Below, one piece after another: positions 9,548 through 17,909 of a stretch of DNA of 64,000 bases. Both the position numbers and the translations under genes were made by a program. The notes beneath the pieces are model-generated. The model searched no databases. It was given only the letters and a program-made list of their open reading frames with translations, and was not told the origin of the DNA. This DNA comes from Bacteroidales bacterium (GTDB taxonomy: Bacteria; Bacteroidota; Bacteroidia; Bacteroidales; Prolixibacteraceae): assembly GCA_012719495.1 (NCBI GenBank), contig JAAYAG010000110.1:43396-107395 (forward strand). The letters are read 5' to 3'. How positions within the stretch are numbered: the stretch's first letter is position 1; every line of letters begins with the position of its first letter.

Positions 9548-10126
9548 TTAGCGGCGAAACTCTTCGAAATGAAGATCAAATTTTTCCATTTTAGGTTTGA
9601 TTACGAACCGGCAATATGGCTGCATCTTGTTGCTTTGGTAATAATTCTGATGGTATTTTTCCGCATCATAAAATGCTGTGAATGGAGTTACTTCTGTAAC
9701 CACGCGTTTTGTTTTGGGTAATTTCTTGTTTATTTTATCGATCACATCATGTGCTGTTTCCTTTTGTTTTTCGCTGGCATAAAAGATGACCGAACGGTAT
9801 TGGGTACCAATATCAGCTCCCTGGCGGTTAAGAGTCGTTGGGTCATGGATTTCAAAGAAAATATAAAGCAATTCTTCAAATGAGATCACTTCGGGGTCGA
9901 ATACAATTTTTACCACTTCGGCATGACCTGTTTCACCAGTGGTCACTTCGTTGTAACTGGGGTTGGCGGTTTCTCCGCCTGAATAACCTGAGGTAACTTG
10001 TTTAACACCCTTAACTTGTTGGAAGACGGCTTCGGTACACCAGAAACAACCGCCTCCAAAAATGGCAGTTTCAACATGAGATGAGAATGAAAAACCCATA
10101 ACCAGAAGAATTAAAAAATGTGTCAT
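9548..10126 (-). CDS. msrA: Peptide methionine sulfoxide reductase A, probably exported
   Basis: 192 residues from the ATG at 10126. MsrA reduces methionine-S-sulfoxide in proteins. Catalytic C27 is in GGGCFWC. Other family landmarks are VTSGYSGG, VTTGETGHAEVVKIVFDP, FFEIHDPTTLNRQGADIGTQYRS and EKYHQNYY. The first 16 residues (MTHFLILLVMGFSFSS) are hydrophobic and resemble a signal peptide, so the enzyme may repair envelope proteins. A longer frame to 10165 adds 13 residues without motif support. A Cys near the C-terminus (PYCRFVI) may be a resolving cysteine. No msrB is seen next to it. Confidence 0.9.
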   Translation of the reverse strand: MTHFLILLVMGFSFSSHVETAIFGGGCFWCTEAVFQQVKGVKQVTSGYSGGETANPSYNEVTTGETGHAEVVKIVFDPEVISFEELLYIFFEIHDPTTLNRQGADIGTQYRSVIFYASEKQKETAHDVIDKINKKLPKTKRVVTEVTPFTAFYDAEKYHQNYYQSNKMQPYCRFVIKPKMEKFDLHFEEFRR

Positions 10127-10431
10127 CAATTGCAATAATTTTGAGCATAAACAACACAAAATCAAAAATGTTCAGGGTAAGTTTTAGCTCTTGTAGCCCG
10201 ACAAAGAAATGAAGCGTGGATTGAGCTTGTGCAATTTTTTCTCGGTTAACTGGCGAAGGAATGCCTGATTTTGAAAAGAAATTAAAGAAGCCTAAATGAT
10301 GAAATGTGTTGTGGCTGATCAATTTTCTTTATAAGAATACATGGTATTTGCCAAGATAGTAGTATTTTGGAGTTCATTTTTGATTGCAGATCAAGCAATA
10401 ATTATTTTTACCCGGAACCATTGTTAACTGT
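10127..10431. other. Intergenic region between msrA and the NRPS-like gene
   Basis: 305 bases between divergent genes. Minus-strand frames here show no recognisable protein. It must hold the msrA and NRPS-like promoters, but I could not point to a convincing -33/-7 pair. Confidence 0.4.
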
Positions 10432-13101
10432 ATGAACAATCTTCTTGAACCTTTTTTCCAACAAGCAAGGTTAACGCCCAGTGCCTTGGCTGCAACCGAT
10501 TCTTCAAGTGAAATAAGCTATGGGGCCTTACTCGATAATGCACTTCGCTTTTATTCCCTGCTTTCGCGCTATTCATTCAGCACCAGACATGTAGCTGTTT
10601 ATTTGCCCAATGGAACCGAGGCATTATCAGTGATTGTTTCGTTGTTGACAGCAGGGGTGGCCTATGCCGCATTGGATCCTGAAACCCCAAGCGATAGAAA
10701 TAAACAAATTGCTGATACCGGTGATTTTGATTATTTAATCACCTCTGAATTATTTGTTGAGCGGGCTGCTTCTTTTTTTTCATTGGATAAAATACTGGTT
10801 TATTCAGATTTAATCAAAAACGATCCCGTTGCATTCGAATTGGTGCGAGATGTTCAGCCAGAAGACCATTCTGTGCTTTTTTTCACCTCGGGATCGACAG
10901 GTATTCCCAAATGTGCCGTTCATACTCACCTAAGTATTTTTAATGGGCTTAAAGATTCGCTGGATATTTTAAAGGTGCGTAAAAACGATTCCTTCGACAT
11001 GATTGCTCCCCTTTCTTTTGCTGCTAGTATTAATGTTTTTCTTGCATTGCAGCGAGGTTGCCCAATCCATTTTTTCGATGTTAAGAGGCAGGGAATTCAT
11101 GGATATGTGAAATTTTTGCGCGAACGAAAAATTAGCATAACCGTAATGACTGCCACCGTGTTCAGGGCTGTTTGCCGAATAGTTCAGACTGCAGGTTCGG
11201 GGCGTTTTTCTTCCGTCCGGCTTGTGCTCATGGCATTGAAATATGCCCGTAAGTACAAATTGAACACTACACAGGTACGGAAAAGCAAGATAAAAGCTAT
11301 CAGCGAGATTGTAAAAGTTGCCGGTATTTCAAATTTGCCTTCATTGCGAATGATTAATTTGGTTGGTGAGCCGGTTGTTCCTGCCGATATTGAACTCTTT
11401 AAGTCGATTACTGGGAAGGATGCTGAATTGCTGAATGTTTACGGAGCCAGTGAAACCCGAACCATCTCAATAAAGATTTTTAAGCATTCTGATACTGATG
11501 TAAAAAAAGTCTCGGCTGGATATCCCTTCGGGCAGAATCAAGTGTATATCGTTGATGAAGACTTGCAATTGTTGGATAAAACCGAAGAAGGACAAATCAT
11601 GGTTTCATCGCCTTACCTTGCTTCGGGATATTACAATAACCCAAAAGCAACAAACGATTCGTTTATTATTCATCCGGCTATTGGCAAGATGTGTTACCTT
11701 ACCGGCGACTTAGGTTATATTTCGGCTCATGGAGAATTGTATCAACTTGGGCGGATCGATTCAATGGTTAAAGTGAGGGGAAACAGGGTCGATATTTTCG
11801 ATATTGAGAATTGCCTTTTGAATTGCCCCGGTGTTAGCGAGGCTGTTGTGGTAAACAAAGGCAAAACGTTTTCTGAGGCTTTGTTGGTTGCCTATGTTGT
11901 TGTAAATAAAGAAATAACTCATGGTATGCTCAGGGAATACGTAAAGTCGAAAGTCCCTGACTACATGGTTCCTGCTTTTTTTGTGATAAAAGACTGTCTT
12001 CCACAGACAAATACAGGAAAAATTGACCGTAAACAGCTTGCCGACGAAGCACTTAGCTTTAATAGTATAGTAGAGAGTCGCCCTGATGCATCGCTCGAAA
12101 ATGACCCTATATACCTGAAAGTTAAAGGTATAATCATGGATGAGTTGCACCTTCCCCGACTTTCTCCGCAAAACTGCTTTTTTAACGACTTAGGTGGCGA
12201 TTCAATACTTGCAACCACTGTGATATCGCGCATTAAAGACGAGATGAACATTGAGTTGCCCTATTTTATTCTTTACCGTTACCGCACTATCGATAAGTTG
12301 GTGGCCTACATAAAACTTCAGGGAAATAAAACCGTCACGTTAGATGTGCTGAGAAAACCTGTGAGGTTCGATTCTCCAGTCATTGTATTTGTAGCTCCGG
12401 TTAAAGGGGGTGCCGAAACATATAAATTCGGGCTTAATTCATTTCCCGAGCACTATGGGCTTTTTTCCCTTTCCTACAATATTACCGACGAGAAAACCGA
12501 AAAATTCCTTTCGTTGCGTTATCTGGCTGAGCAGGCCGCAGAGGCATTAGAGCAAATTAATAATCAGCGAATTGTGTTGATGGGGTATAGCATGGGCGGA
12601 TTGTTGGCTTATGAAATTGCCACGCATCTTGATCCCGGCAAAGTGCAAAAAATCATCATGCTTGACATTCCGCCGGCAAAGTATAAACGGCTGAACATAC
12701 TTGGGGTTTTATGGAATGATTTACACCTTTTTGTAAAAAATACCCGTTCAAAAAACAGTGAAGCCCGAAAAGTTAACACATGGCATATGTTTATGTGTCT
12801 CTATTATCTTTTTTCGTTTTCGAATAACGTTAAGCGTTTCGAAAAGAGGAAGAGCACACTAATGGCCGAAGCTGCGCATCTGCGTTTTTTCAGGCAAATG
12901 CACCATCGTAAATTTTATGGTGATATGTTACTGTTTCGAACCAACGATCCAATTTTCAAGAGGAATACATATAACTGGAAAAAGTTTGTGAAGGGGAAGA
13001 TTGATACAGTGCATATTCAGTCATCCCATTTTCAATTGCTTCATAACGATAACATTGAATTACTTAGTTCGGAAATAGTAAAAGCTATTGAAAAGGCATA
13101 A
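10432..13101 (+). CDS. Single-module NRPS-like enzyme: adenylation, carrier, thioesterase
   Basis: 889 residues in three domains. The adenylation domain (about 1-540) has the AMP-binding core FFTSGSTGIPKCAVH, NVYGASETR, YLTGDLGYIS, a KVRGNRVD hinge region and the C-terminal TNTGKIDRKQL lysine motif. The peptidyl carrier domain (about 560-635) has NDLGGDSIL with S591 as the phosphopantetheine site. The type I thioesterase (about 650-889) has GYSMGG with S720. No condensation domain is present, so the likely chemistry is activation and loading of one amino or keto acid followed by TE release, dimerisation or cyclisation. No other biosynthetic genes flank it and no phosphopantetheinyl transferase is nearby. 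The substrate cannot be predicted from reading alone. Confidence 0.85.
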   Translation: MNNLLEPFFQQARLTPSALAATDSSSEISYGALLDNALRFYSLLSRYSFSTRHVAVYLPNGTEALSVIVSLLTAGVAYAALDPETPSDRNKQIADTGDFDYLITSELFVERAASFFSLDKILVYSDLIKNDPVAFELVRDVQPEDHSVLFFTSGSTGIPKCAVHTHLSIFNGLKDSLDILKVRKNDSFDMIAPLSFAASINVFLALQRGCPIHFFDVKRQGIHGYVKFLRERKISITVMTATVFRAVCRIVQTAGSGRFSSVRLVLMALKYARKYKLNTTQVRKSKIKAISEIVKVAGISNLPSLRMINLVGEPVVPADIELFKSITGKDAELLNVYGASETRTISIKIFKHSDTDVKKVSAGYPFGQNQVYIVDEDLQLLDKTEEGQIMVSSPYLASGYYNNPKATNDSFIIHPAIGKMCYLTGDLGYISAHGELYQLGRIDSMVKVRGNRVDIFDIENCLLNCPGVSEAVVVNKGKTFSEALLVAYVVVNKEITHGMLREYVKSKVPDYMVPAFFVIKDCLPQTNTGKIDRKQLADEALSFNSIVESRPDASLENDPIYLKVKGIIMDELHLPRLSPQNCFFNDLGGDSILATTVISRIKDEMNIELPYFILYRYRTIDKLVAYIKLQGNKTVTLDVLRKPVRFDSPVIVFVAPVKGGAETYKFGLNSFPEHYGLFSLSYNITDEKTEKFLSLRYLAEQAAEALEQINNQRIVLMGYSMGGLLAYEIATHLDPGKVQKIIMLDIPPAKYKRLNILGVLWNDLHLFVKNTRSKNSEARKVNTWHMFMCLYYLFSFSNNVKRFEKRKSTLMAEAAHLRFFRQMHHRKFYGDMLLFRTNDPIFKRNTYNWKKFVKGKIDTVHIQSSHFQLLHNDNIELLSSEIVKAIEKA

Positions 13102-13105
13102 AAAA

Positions 13106-13132
13106 AGCCCGGAATACTTCTATATCCGGGCT
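13106..13132. terminator. Terminator hairpin after the NRPS-like gene
   Basis: The perfect 8-bp stem AGCCCGGA (13106-13113) and TCCGGGCT (13125-13132) has an 11-base loop and starts 4 bases after the stop codon. An A-run precedes it and a weak T-rich tail follows, so it could act in both directions. Confidence 0.75.
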
Positions 13133-13249
13133 GAATTTATTTATGAAAGATTTCCTACTTTCTTTGCTTTTACTGACTTCCACACTATTTTGGTGGACAT
13201 TTTGCAATGTTTTAATTGTTTGGCATATGTAATTTAGGACACCTTTTGT

Positions 13250-13774
13250 TTATTTTTTCTTAGCTGCTTTTGATGGGGTCCACACCAAGCTGATATCTGA
13301 AAAGCTTGGAACATTGGCCGGTTTTACAGTTTTTGCCGAACGGCCTTTATTGATTATAAAAGAAGAATACACACCAGTACCATTGATCTCTGTGAGTTCG
13401 ATGCATATTTTGTATTTCCCGTCGGCTACAAGCTTTTGGTTGAAATCTTTTCCATTCCAAGTACATGATACTTTGTCGTGAGTGTTGCGCGTTGCTGATG
13501 AGATTGCATCAACAGTGTTGAACTCTGCACCAGCTTTGCTGGTTGAATTTTTCCAATTGGTAAGAAATATTTTCCTCTTTTCGGCATGGGCTACAAGGGT
13601 TTTTACAAATTTGCCCGACTCATCTTCAACCCAAATAGCCATTGAATTCCTTGGAGTATATCTTCCTCCGGTACTCGAAGTCAATACCTCAACTTTTAAC
13701 TCGCCAGCTGTTTGTGCCATGCCGTTAATCGACAATAAGGCAATAATAACTGTAAACAAAATTTTTCTTCCCAT
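13250..13774 (-). CDS. DUF2271 periplasmic protein
   Basis: 174 residues with a signal peptide ending NGMAQ. The body has the DUF2271 hallmarks: YTPRNSMAIWVEDESGKFVK, then TLVAHAEKRKIFLTNW, DAISSATRNTHDKVSCTWNG and DGKYKICIELTE. The family consists of predicted periplasmic proteins, often near PepSY or flavin-related redox genes; its function is unknown. Length is normal. The gene is transcribed towards the NRPS-like gene and shares the hairpin region at 13106. The basic C-terminus (SKAAKKK) is unremarkable. Confidence 0.8.
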   Translation of the reverse strand: MGRKILFTVIIALLSINGMAQTAGELKVEVLTSSTGGRYTPRNSMAIWVEDESGKFVKTLVAHAEKRKIFLTNWKNSTSKAGAEFNTVDAISSATRNTHDKVSCTWNGKDFNQKLVADGKYKICIELTEINGTGVYSSFIINKGRSAKTVKPANVPSFSDISLVWTPSKAAKKK

Positions 13775-13994
13775 GATATTAGTTTTTATGAATTAGCAAA
13801 TTTTATAAATCATCGTGTTCTCATGAAAGAGCACCGAAATTGATGTTTTGACTCTGTTTGTTCAAGAAGGTTTATGTCATTCTTTAGGCAAAAGAATAAA
13901 AGATAAGTTAATATTCCGGTGTATCAGATAACGAGATTTGATTATGTGTAACAAATGAGAGTTTTGATTAACAATGTGTTACCAGTTGCATTTT

Positions 13995-14726
13995 TTAGAG
14001 CTTTAATCCAAATCCAAGCATTACATTGTAATTTTTCCATTCTTTGGCTGAACTGTTATTCATTAAATTATTCGTCAGCACATTTTTGAGTCCGTAATTA
14101 AACCGGGTTAATATTACTCCGTGTATTGCTTGCGATATTTTAACCTCATAGGCAAGTTGAAGCGATGCGCCATAATCAATTGACGTATAATCCTTTTTTA
14201 TATCTGTGTCGTATTTTTGTATTGGTTCAATTGACTCTGTTACTGGATCTGGGGCATAAATCACAAATCTGGACGTATCTGTATACGAAGTTCCTTTCTC
14301 ATTGGCACTTATTAACATAGAAAGGTATGGCCCGGCGGAAATTGTAATTGGTATTTTTTCATATAAACGGTATTTTATCAAAAAGGGTAAGGTTAGGTAT
14401 GAATTTGTCAAATTCCCTTTATTCTCAATTAGTCCAATTTTATCGTTTATGTCAAGAACAGTATAATTATAATTCAGTCCGGTGCTAATCGAATATTTAC
14501 TGTTCAACTTATAAGAAATGAATAGTTCAAGAAAGTATCCAAAATCTGAGCAATAATCAGTTTGAGGATGACCTGCAAACTCGGGCATAACCTCAATTGT
14601 TTTTTTATATGGAATTGTCAGGGTAGTTCCAAAATCCAATTGATAAGAAATCTTTTTAAAATCTTGCGCATAAATTTCTACTAATGAGATCAGTCCTAAT
14701 AGTAAAATCATTAAAATCGGTTTCAT
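13995..14726 (-). CDS. Outer-membrane beta-barrel protein (PorT-like fold)
   Basis: 243 residues with a signal peptide ending LVEIYAQ, then alternating hydrophobic strands typical of the small Bacteroidota outer-membrane barrels. Examples are YFLELFISYKLNSKYSISTG, NSYLTLPFLIKYRLYEKIPI and YNVMLGFGLKL, ending in an aromatic/hydrophobic last strand. No functional motif is visible, so the role is unknown. It is the 3'-most gene of a minus-strand run and is preceded by a structured spacer that carries its start. Confidence 0.7.
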   Translation of the reverse strand: MKPILMILLLGLISLVEIYAQDFKKISYQLDFGTTLTIPYKKTIEVMPEFAGHPQTDYCSDFGYFLELFISYKLNSKYSISTGLNYNYTVLDINDKIGLIENKGNLTNSYLTLPFLIKYRLYEKIPITISAGPYLSMLISANEKGTSYTDTSRFVIYAPDPVTESIEPIQKYDTDIKKDYTSIDYGASLQLAYEVKISQAIHGVILTRFNYGLKNVLTNNLMNNSSAKEWKNYNVMLGFGLKL

Positions 14727-14842
14727 GTTGTCTGTATGTTCGTTTATAAATGGTTGGCAACGTTGGTGGTATGAGGTTGTGGCAGCAAGTCGCGAACTTA
14801 CTGCCCTTTTTATTGGCTCAATTGTGCCGTAATCGCTGAATT
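14727..14842 (-). repeat. Structured spacer A (cassette-junction-like)
   Basis: 116 bases between two minus-strand genes. They contain a 9-bp hairpin (GGCAGCAAG 14781-14789 and CTTACTGCC 14797-14805, one wobble), the palindrome CAACGTTG at 14759-14766, and TTGTGCCGTAA at 14822-14832. The last motif recurs in spacer C (16299-16309). The organisation is reminiscent of recombination sites between gene cassettes. No exact integron core pair (RYYYAAC and GTTRRRY) was found, so the identification is tentative. Confidence 0.4.
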
Positions 14843-15457
14843 TTAATATTTTTCTTTTCTTTCAAATTGGTCATTGAGTGTCAAGTAATGAATCGCAATT
14901 AATAGTCTGATTTTAGGGTTATTGACTTTATAGTTTTTATAATTCTTAATTAAGTCTGCAACCATTGTTGGTGAAATATCTCCCGCTATTTCAAGCGAGT
15001 TGCAATAATTGTTGATTACACTGTCATGTTCCCCAGATGCCTTTAAAAACTCCACATATTTGCCTTGATGGTTTAATTTAATATGTTTCAATGTGTCATT
15101 CGAGCCCCATTTAGTCGACCAGCTAATTGTCCAAATATTGTTAAAAGTCTTTTGGTCGAGTTGATTATAAAGCTCTTTTTGGTCGTTGAAATTAATCGAC
15201 AGTTTAAAGTCTGATATTTTTTCAATGTAGGCGTTTTGTAAAAAAAAGTCGGTGTACACTCTTTCCAAATCTTCTTGTTTATCACTCTTTGTCAAACCAA
15301 TACTTTTGTCAAAGAAACGTTGGATTTTTGTTAAGTCATTAATCTCGGTTGAGTTAAACGACTCTTTAATTGTTTGGTCATTTGACAAGTCGTTTTGTCT
15401 TTGAGTAGTGCAACTAAGTGCAATAATCATGGTTGAAAGCAGGAGTAAACTTTTCAT
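14843..15457 (-). CDS. Hypothetical lipoprotein
   Basis: 204 residues from the ATG at 15457, starting MKSLLLLSTMIIALSCTTQ. This is a lipoprotein signal peptide with the lipobox cysteine in LSC. The longer frame to 15529 would put 24 polar residues before the signal and is unlikely. The rest is a lysine- and aspartate-rich soluble domain with no family I recognise (YTDFFLQNAYIEKISDF; NNIWTISWSTKWGSNDTLKH). It is probably periplasmic, attached to a membrane by lipid. It lies in the minus-strand series of unrelated small genes, which suggests acquired accessory content. Confidence 0.65.
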   Translation of the reverse strand: MKSLLLLSTMIIALSCTTQRQNDLSNDQTIKESFNSTEINDLTKIQRFFDKSIGLTKSDKQEDLERVYTDFFLQNAYIEKISDFKLSINFNDQKELYNQLDQKTFNNIWTISWSTKWGSNDTLKHIKLNHQGKYVEFLKASGEHDSVINNYCNSLEIAGDISPTMVADLIKNYKNYKVNNPKIRLLIAIHYLTLNDQFERKEKY

Positions 15458-15615
15458 ATCGTTAGTTTTAAGGTTGAGCCAATTTGTAAATACACATAAT
15501 TTGTATCTGTTTTTGTTCCAGAATTCCAAATTTAAAAAACTAAAGCTATTATATCAGTATTGACATGTTGTTTCATGCATTTTTTCAGCAGTAGTGCTAA
15601 CCGATTTTACGATAT

Positions 15616-16254
15616 TTAATCCTTCCGGCAAATCACAAATTTACATTTTAATGGTTCTTGCCCAATCATGTGTTTTATAGGTTCATCAATATCTTTAAAC
15701 TCCAATAATCCCACATCGGCAAACTCCTTATTAATAGACTCAGAATCATAGAAAAACACGTTTAATCCTTTCATAATCTGGAATCTATCCTTGCTTAAGA
15801 GTTTCCCGTTTCCAAACATATTAGCTTGTTTAGATACCACCGTAAAAATCATTAATCCACCGGATTTAAGTTGATTAAAACATGATTTCAAAAAATTTCT
15901 ACGCTCTGTTTTATTCAATAAATGAAGCAATGCGTAACAAAAAATTCCGTTGTACTGTTCGCTATCAAAAGGCATTAAAACCACCGATCCATGATGAATC
16001 AAACAATCTAACCCGTTTGATTTTGCCAGGTCAATTGCTGATTTTGAAATCTCAATGCCAGTTACATTAACCCCATTATCGTAAAATAATTTTGCATTAC
16101 GACCGTAACCAAATCCAGGGATAAGAATCTTATTAATCCCATTAGATTTAAATAAATCTAATGCAATTATAGCAGAATCTGAAGGCTCAAATTTCCACAT
16201 TGACCCTTCTTCTTTAAATCTGGAATCCCAATATTCAATCATCCTATCAGTCAA
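15616..16254 (-). CDS. Class I SAM-dependent methyltransferase
   Basis: 212 residues. The SAM-binding motif I is ILIPGFGYGRNAKLF, the acidic ribose-binding position is in VTGIEISKSAI, motif II-like is GIFCYALLHLL, and the motif III-like segment is LKSGGLMIFTVV. The N-terminal EYWDSRFKEEG is characteristic of the TehB/tellurite and thiopurine-like group of small methyltransferases. The substrate is not known. Two starts are possible (ATG 16254 or ATG 16242). The start sits 5 bases inside the end of structured spacer C, whose motif GCCGTATAACG lies just upstream of the ATG. Confidence 0.82.
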   Translation of the reverse strand: MTDRMIEYWDSRFKEEGSMWKFEPSDSAIIALDLFKSNGINKILIPGFGYGRNAKLFYDNGVNVTGIEISKSAIDLAKSNGLDCLIHHGSVVLMPFDSEQYNGIFCYALLHLLNKTERRNFLKSCFNQLKSGGLMIFTVVSKQANMFGNGKLLSKDRFQIMKGLNVFFYDSESINKEFADVGLLEFKDIDEPIKHMIGQEPLKCKFVICRKD

Positions 16255-16384
16255 TCGTTATACGGCATGTAAAATTGTTTTCAAAAGTTGCTGAGCCTTG
16301 TGCCGTAACCTTTGCGGGCTACAGGTTTGTTGTCGGCACAGAATTGAAAATCAGCGGAGTTAAACGGCAAATGAGATGTGTTTT
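16255..16384 (-). repeat. Structured spacer C (cassette-junction-like)
   Basis: 130 bases between the TlpA-like and methyltransferase genes. On the coding (minus) strand it reads GTTACGGCA, about 40 bases, then TGCCGTATAAC. This is an inverted repeat ending just before the next start codon, with an inner GGCTCAGC segment. The 11-mer TTGTGCCGTAA (plus strand, 16299-16309) is shared exactly with spacer A. The layout resembles cassette recombination sites but lacks the canonical integron cores. Confidence 0.4.
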
Positions 16385-17302
16385 TTATTTTAACTCTTTC
16401 ATTGTTCCAATTATATCAATCACTTGAGGTCTAAATAAATAGTTGGCTGTAAAATTTCCATTAGAATCTACGATTACGCCAAAAGGTATTCCTCCACATT
16501 TGAATATCTTGGAAATTTTTCTGGCATTCTCATTTATTATTAATTGAATCCCTTGTGGATTTTTATCGTCAATATAAGCTTTCCAACGCTCAAAATCTTT
16601 ATCTATCGAAATGTCGATGAAAATTATTTCGGGATGCTCTTTTAATGCTGATTTAATCTCTTCCAATTTGGGTTTATCTTCTATGCATGGACCACACGAT
16701 GTAGACCAAAAAGTGATGAAAATTTTCTTTCCTTTGAACTGATTCAAAGATATTTCAGCATTATTGGTGTCTAACAATTTTATATCTGGTATTTTTTGGG
16801 GTTTATTGCCGTTGAAATTCCATACTACTATTTGCCCATATTGCGTTTTATTTTTTTTCCCTTTAACCTCGATCATGTGATATTTCTTAATAACCAAGGG
16901 TTCCGAAATTAAACAGAATAAAAACCAAGCTAGCATTGGTATTAAGATAAGTATCTTGTATAGTTTTTTAATTTTATCTCTGGTAACTAGTACGGATCCA
17001 ATTGCAAACAAAATTAGGATGACAAGTATATCGCCAAATCCCATTAAAACAAAAAGATAAAGAGGAATAATAAGAATGGGGAGAAATTTTATAGGCACTT
17101 TACTAGTGATTATTCCTGCTATTAAATATGCAATAGAACATGAAAAAATAGGAATCCAATCTAGTGTTGTAACATTATCAATCCTAATGACACCGTCAAA
17201 TGTAAAAAGAATTAGAAATATTATAATAAGGATGCTCAGGAAGCCTAGCCCAAGACGAATAGCAATTTTTTTTGGGTTCATATTGTTTGATTTATTTAGC
17301 AT
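16385..17302 (-). CDS. TlpA-like membrane thioredoxin
   Basis: 305 residues. Four to five hydrophobic helices occupy about residues 10-140 (for example LGLGFLSILIIIFLILF and LILIPMLAWFLFCLIS). A periplasmic thioredoxin domain follows with the redox motif STSCGPC and the cis-Pro region GGIPFGVIVDSNGN. TlpA-type proteins reduce or isomerise disulfides in envelope proteins. Start options are ATG 17302 or ATG 17281 (MNPKK). The stop of the upstream headless frame overlaps the first codons' vicinity, so both may derive from one locus. It is the first intact gene of the methyltransferase/lipoprotein/barrel series. Confidence 0.78.
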   Translation of the reverse strand: MLNKSNNMNPKKIAIRLGLGFLSILIIIFLILFTFDGVIRIDNVTTLDWIPIFSCSIAYLIAGIITSKVPIKFLPILIIPLYLFVLMGFGDILVILILFAIGSVLVTRDKIKKLYKILILIPMLAWFLFCLISEPLVIKKYHMIEVKGKKNKTQYGQIVVWNFNGNKPQKIPDIKLLDTNNAEISLNQFKGKKIFITFWSTSCGPCIEDKPKLEEIKSALKEHPEIIFIDISIDKDFERWKAYIDDKNPQGIQLIINENARKISKIFKCGGIPFGVIVDSNGNFTANYLFRPQVIDIIGTMKELK

Positions 17303-17305
17303 TTT

Positions 17306-17578
17306 TTAATTTTTACCATCAAAGTGCTTTGCAATTGTCTTTTCCAAGTCGTAAACTAAAAACTTATCAATTACTCTTTTATCCTTATTTATTAAATAGC
17401 AATCATAGCTACTGTATGCATTTCTATTGTTTTTATAAAAATCGCTATTGACAGAATCACTAATATCGACAATTAATCCACCAATATTTTCTTTGATCTC
17501 ATACTCTACTCCAATAATATCAATTTTGTCTGAATATTTGTCAATTAATCCTTTATAACTTTTATATGATCGATAAAG
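17306..17578 (-). pseudogene. 5'-truncated gene remnant (90 codons, no start codon)
   Basis: An open minus-strand frame bounded by stops at both ends, with no ATG in it. It ends YDLEKTIAKHFDGKN followed by TAA, 4 bases before the TlpA-like start. Segments such as IIGVEYEIKENIGGLIVDIS and YDCYLINKDKRVIDKF read like real protein and vaguely resemble the C-terminal third of a thioredoxin-like domain. The absent 5' end indicates deletion or rearrangement. The alternative is a chance open frame, which I consider less likely because of its composition and exact spacing to the next gene. Confidence 0.5.
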
Positions 17579-17909
17579 TTAGATGTTTCATAGTTGGTTA
17601 TTAACAGTTTTTTATTGCTTTGAAAATACACCTAAGTTGCACCTTTTTTTGCTTACTAGTACGTTATTTTAATGTTGAGGATCGAGTGTCTGGTGCTAAT
17701 CTTTTTTGTTGGTTTAAAATTAGGATATGTTTTGTTTATTTACAAAATGAGTGAAAGTTTTAATGTAAGGTAATCTGTTGCTTCGGGTTGTTCCGACGGC
17801 TCTGCTACTCCTCGTTTTTGTGCTATTCTGTTCTAAAAGGCTACAGTTCTTTTGGTATATGCCCTGGCTAATACGCGAGCCGGGCGGGTAGGGGCAGCAT
17901 GCTCTGCCT
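17579..17909. other. Intergenic region with no recognised gene
   Basis: 331 bases. The first two thirds are AT-rich; the last third (about 17775-17905) is more GC-rich and partly open on the minus strand behind the Tim44-like gene, but shows no start or family resemblance. Confidence 0.35.

Noticed and set aside
14727..16384. True integron attC sites
   Set aside because: The RYYYAAC and GTTRRRY core pair could not be placed exactly and no integrase is in the window; kept only as cassette-like spacers.
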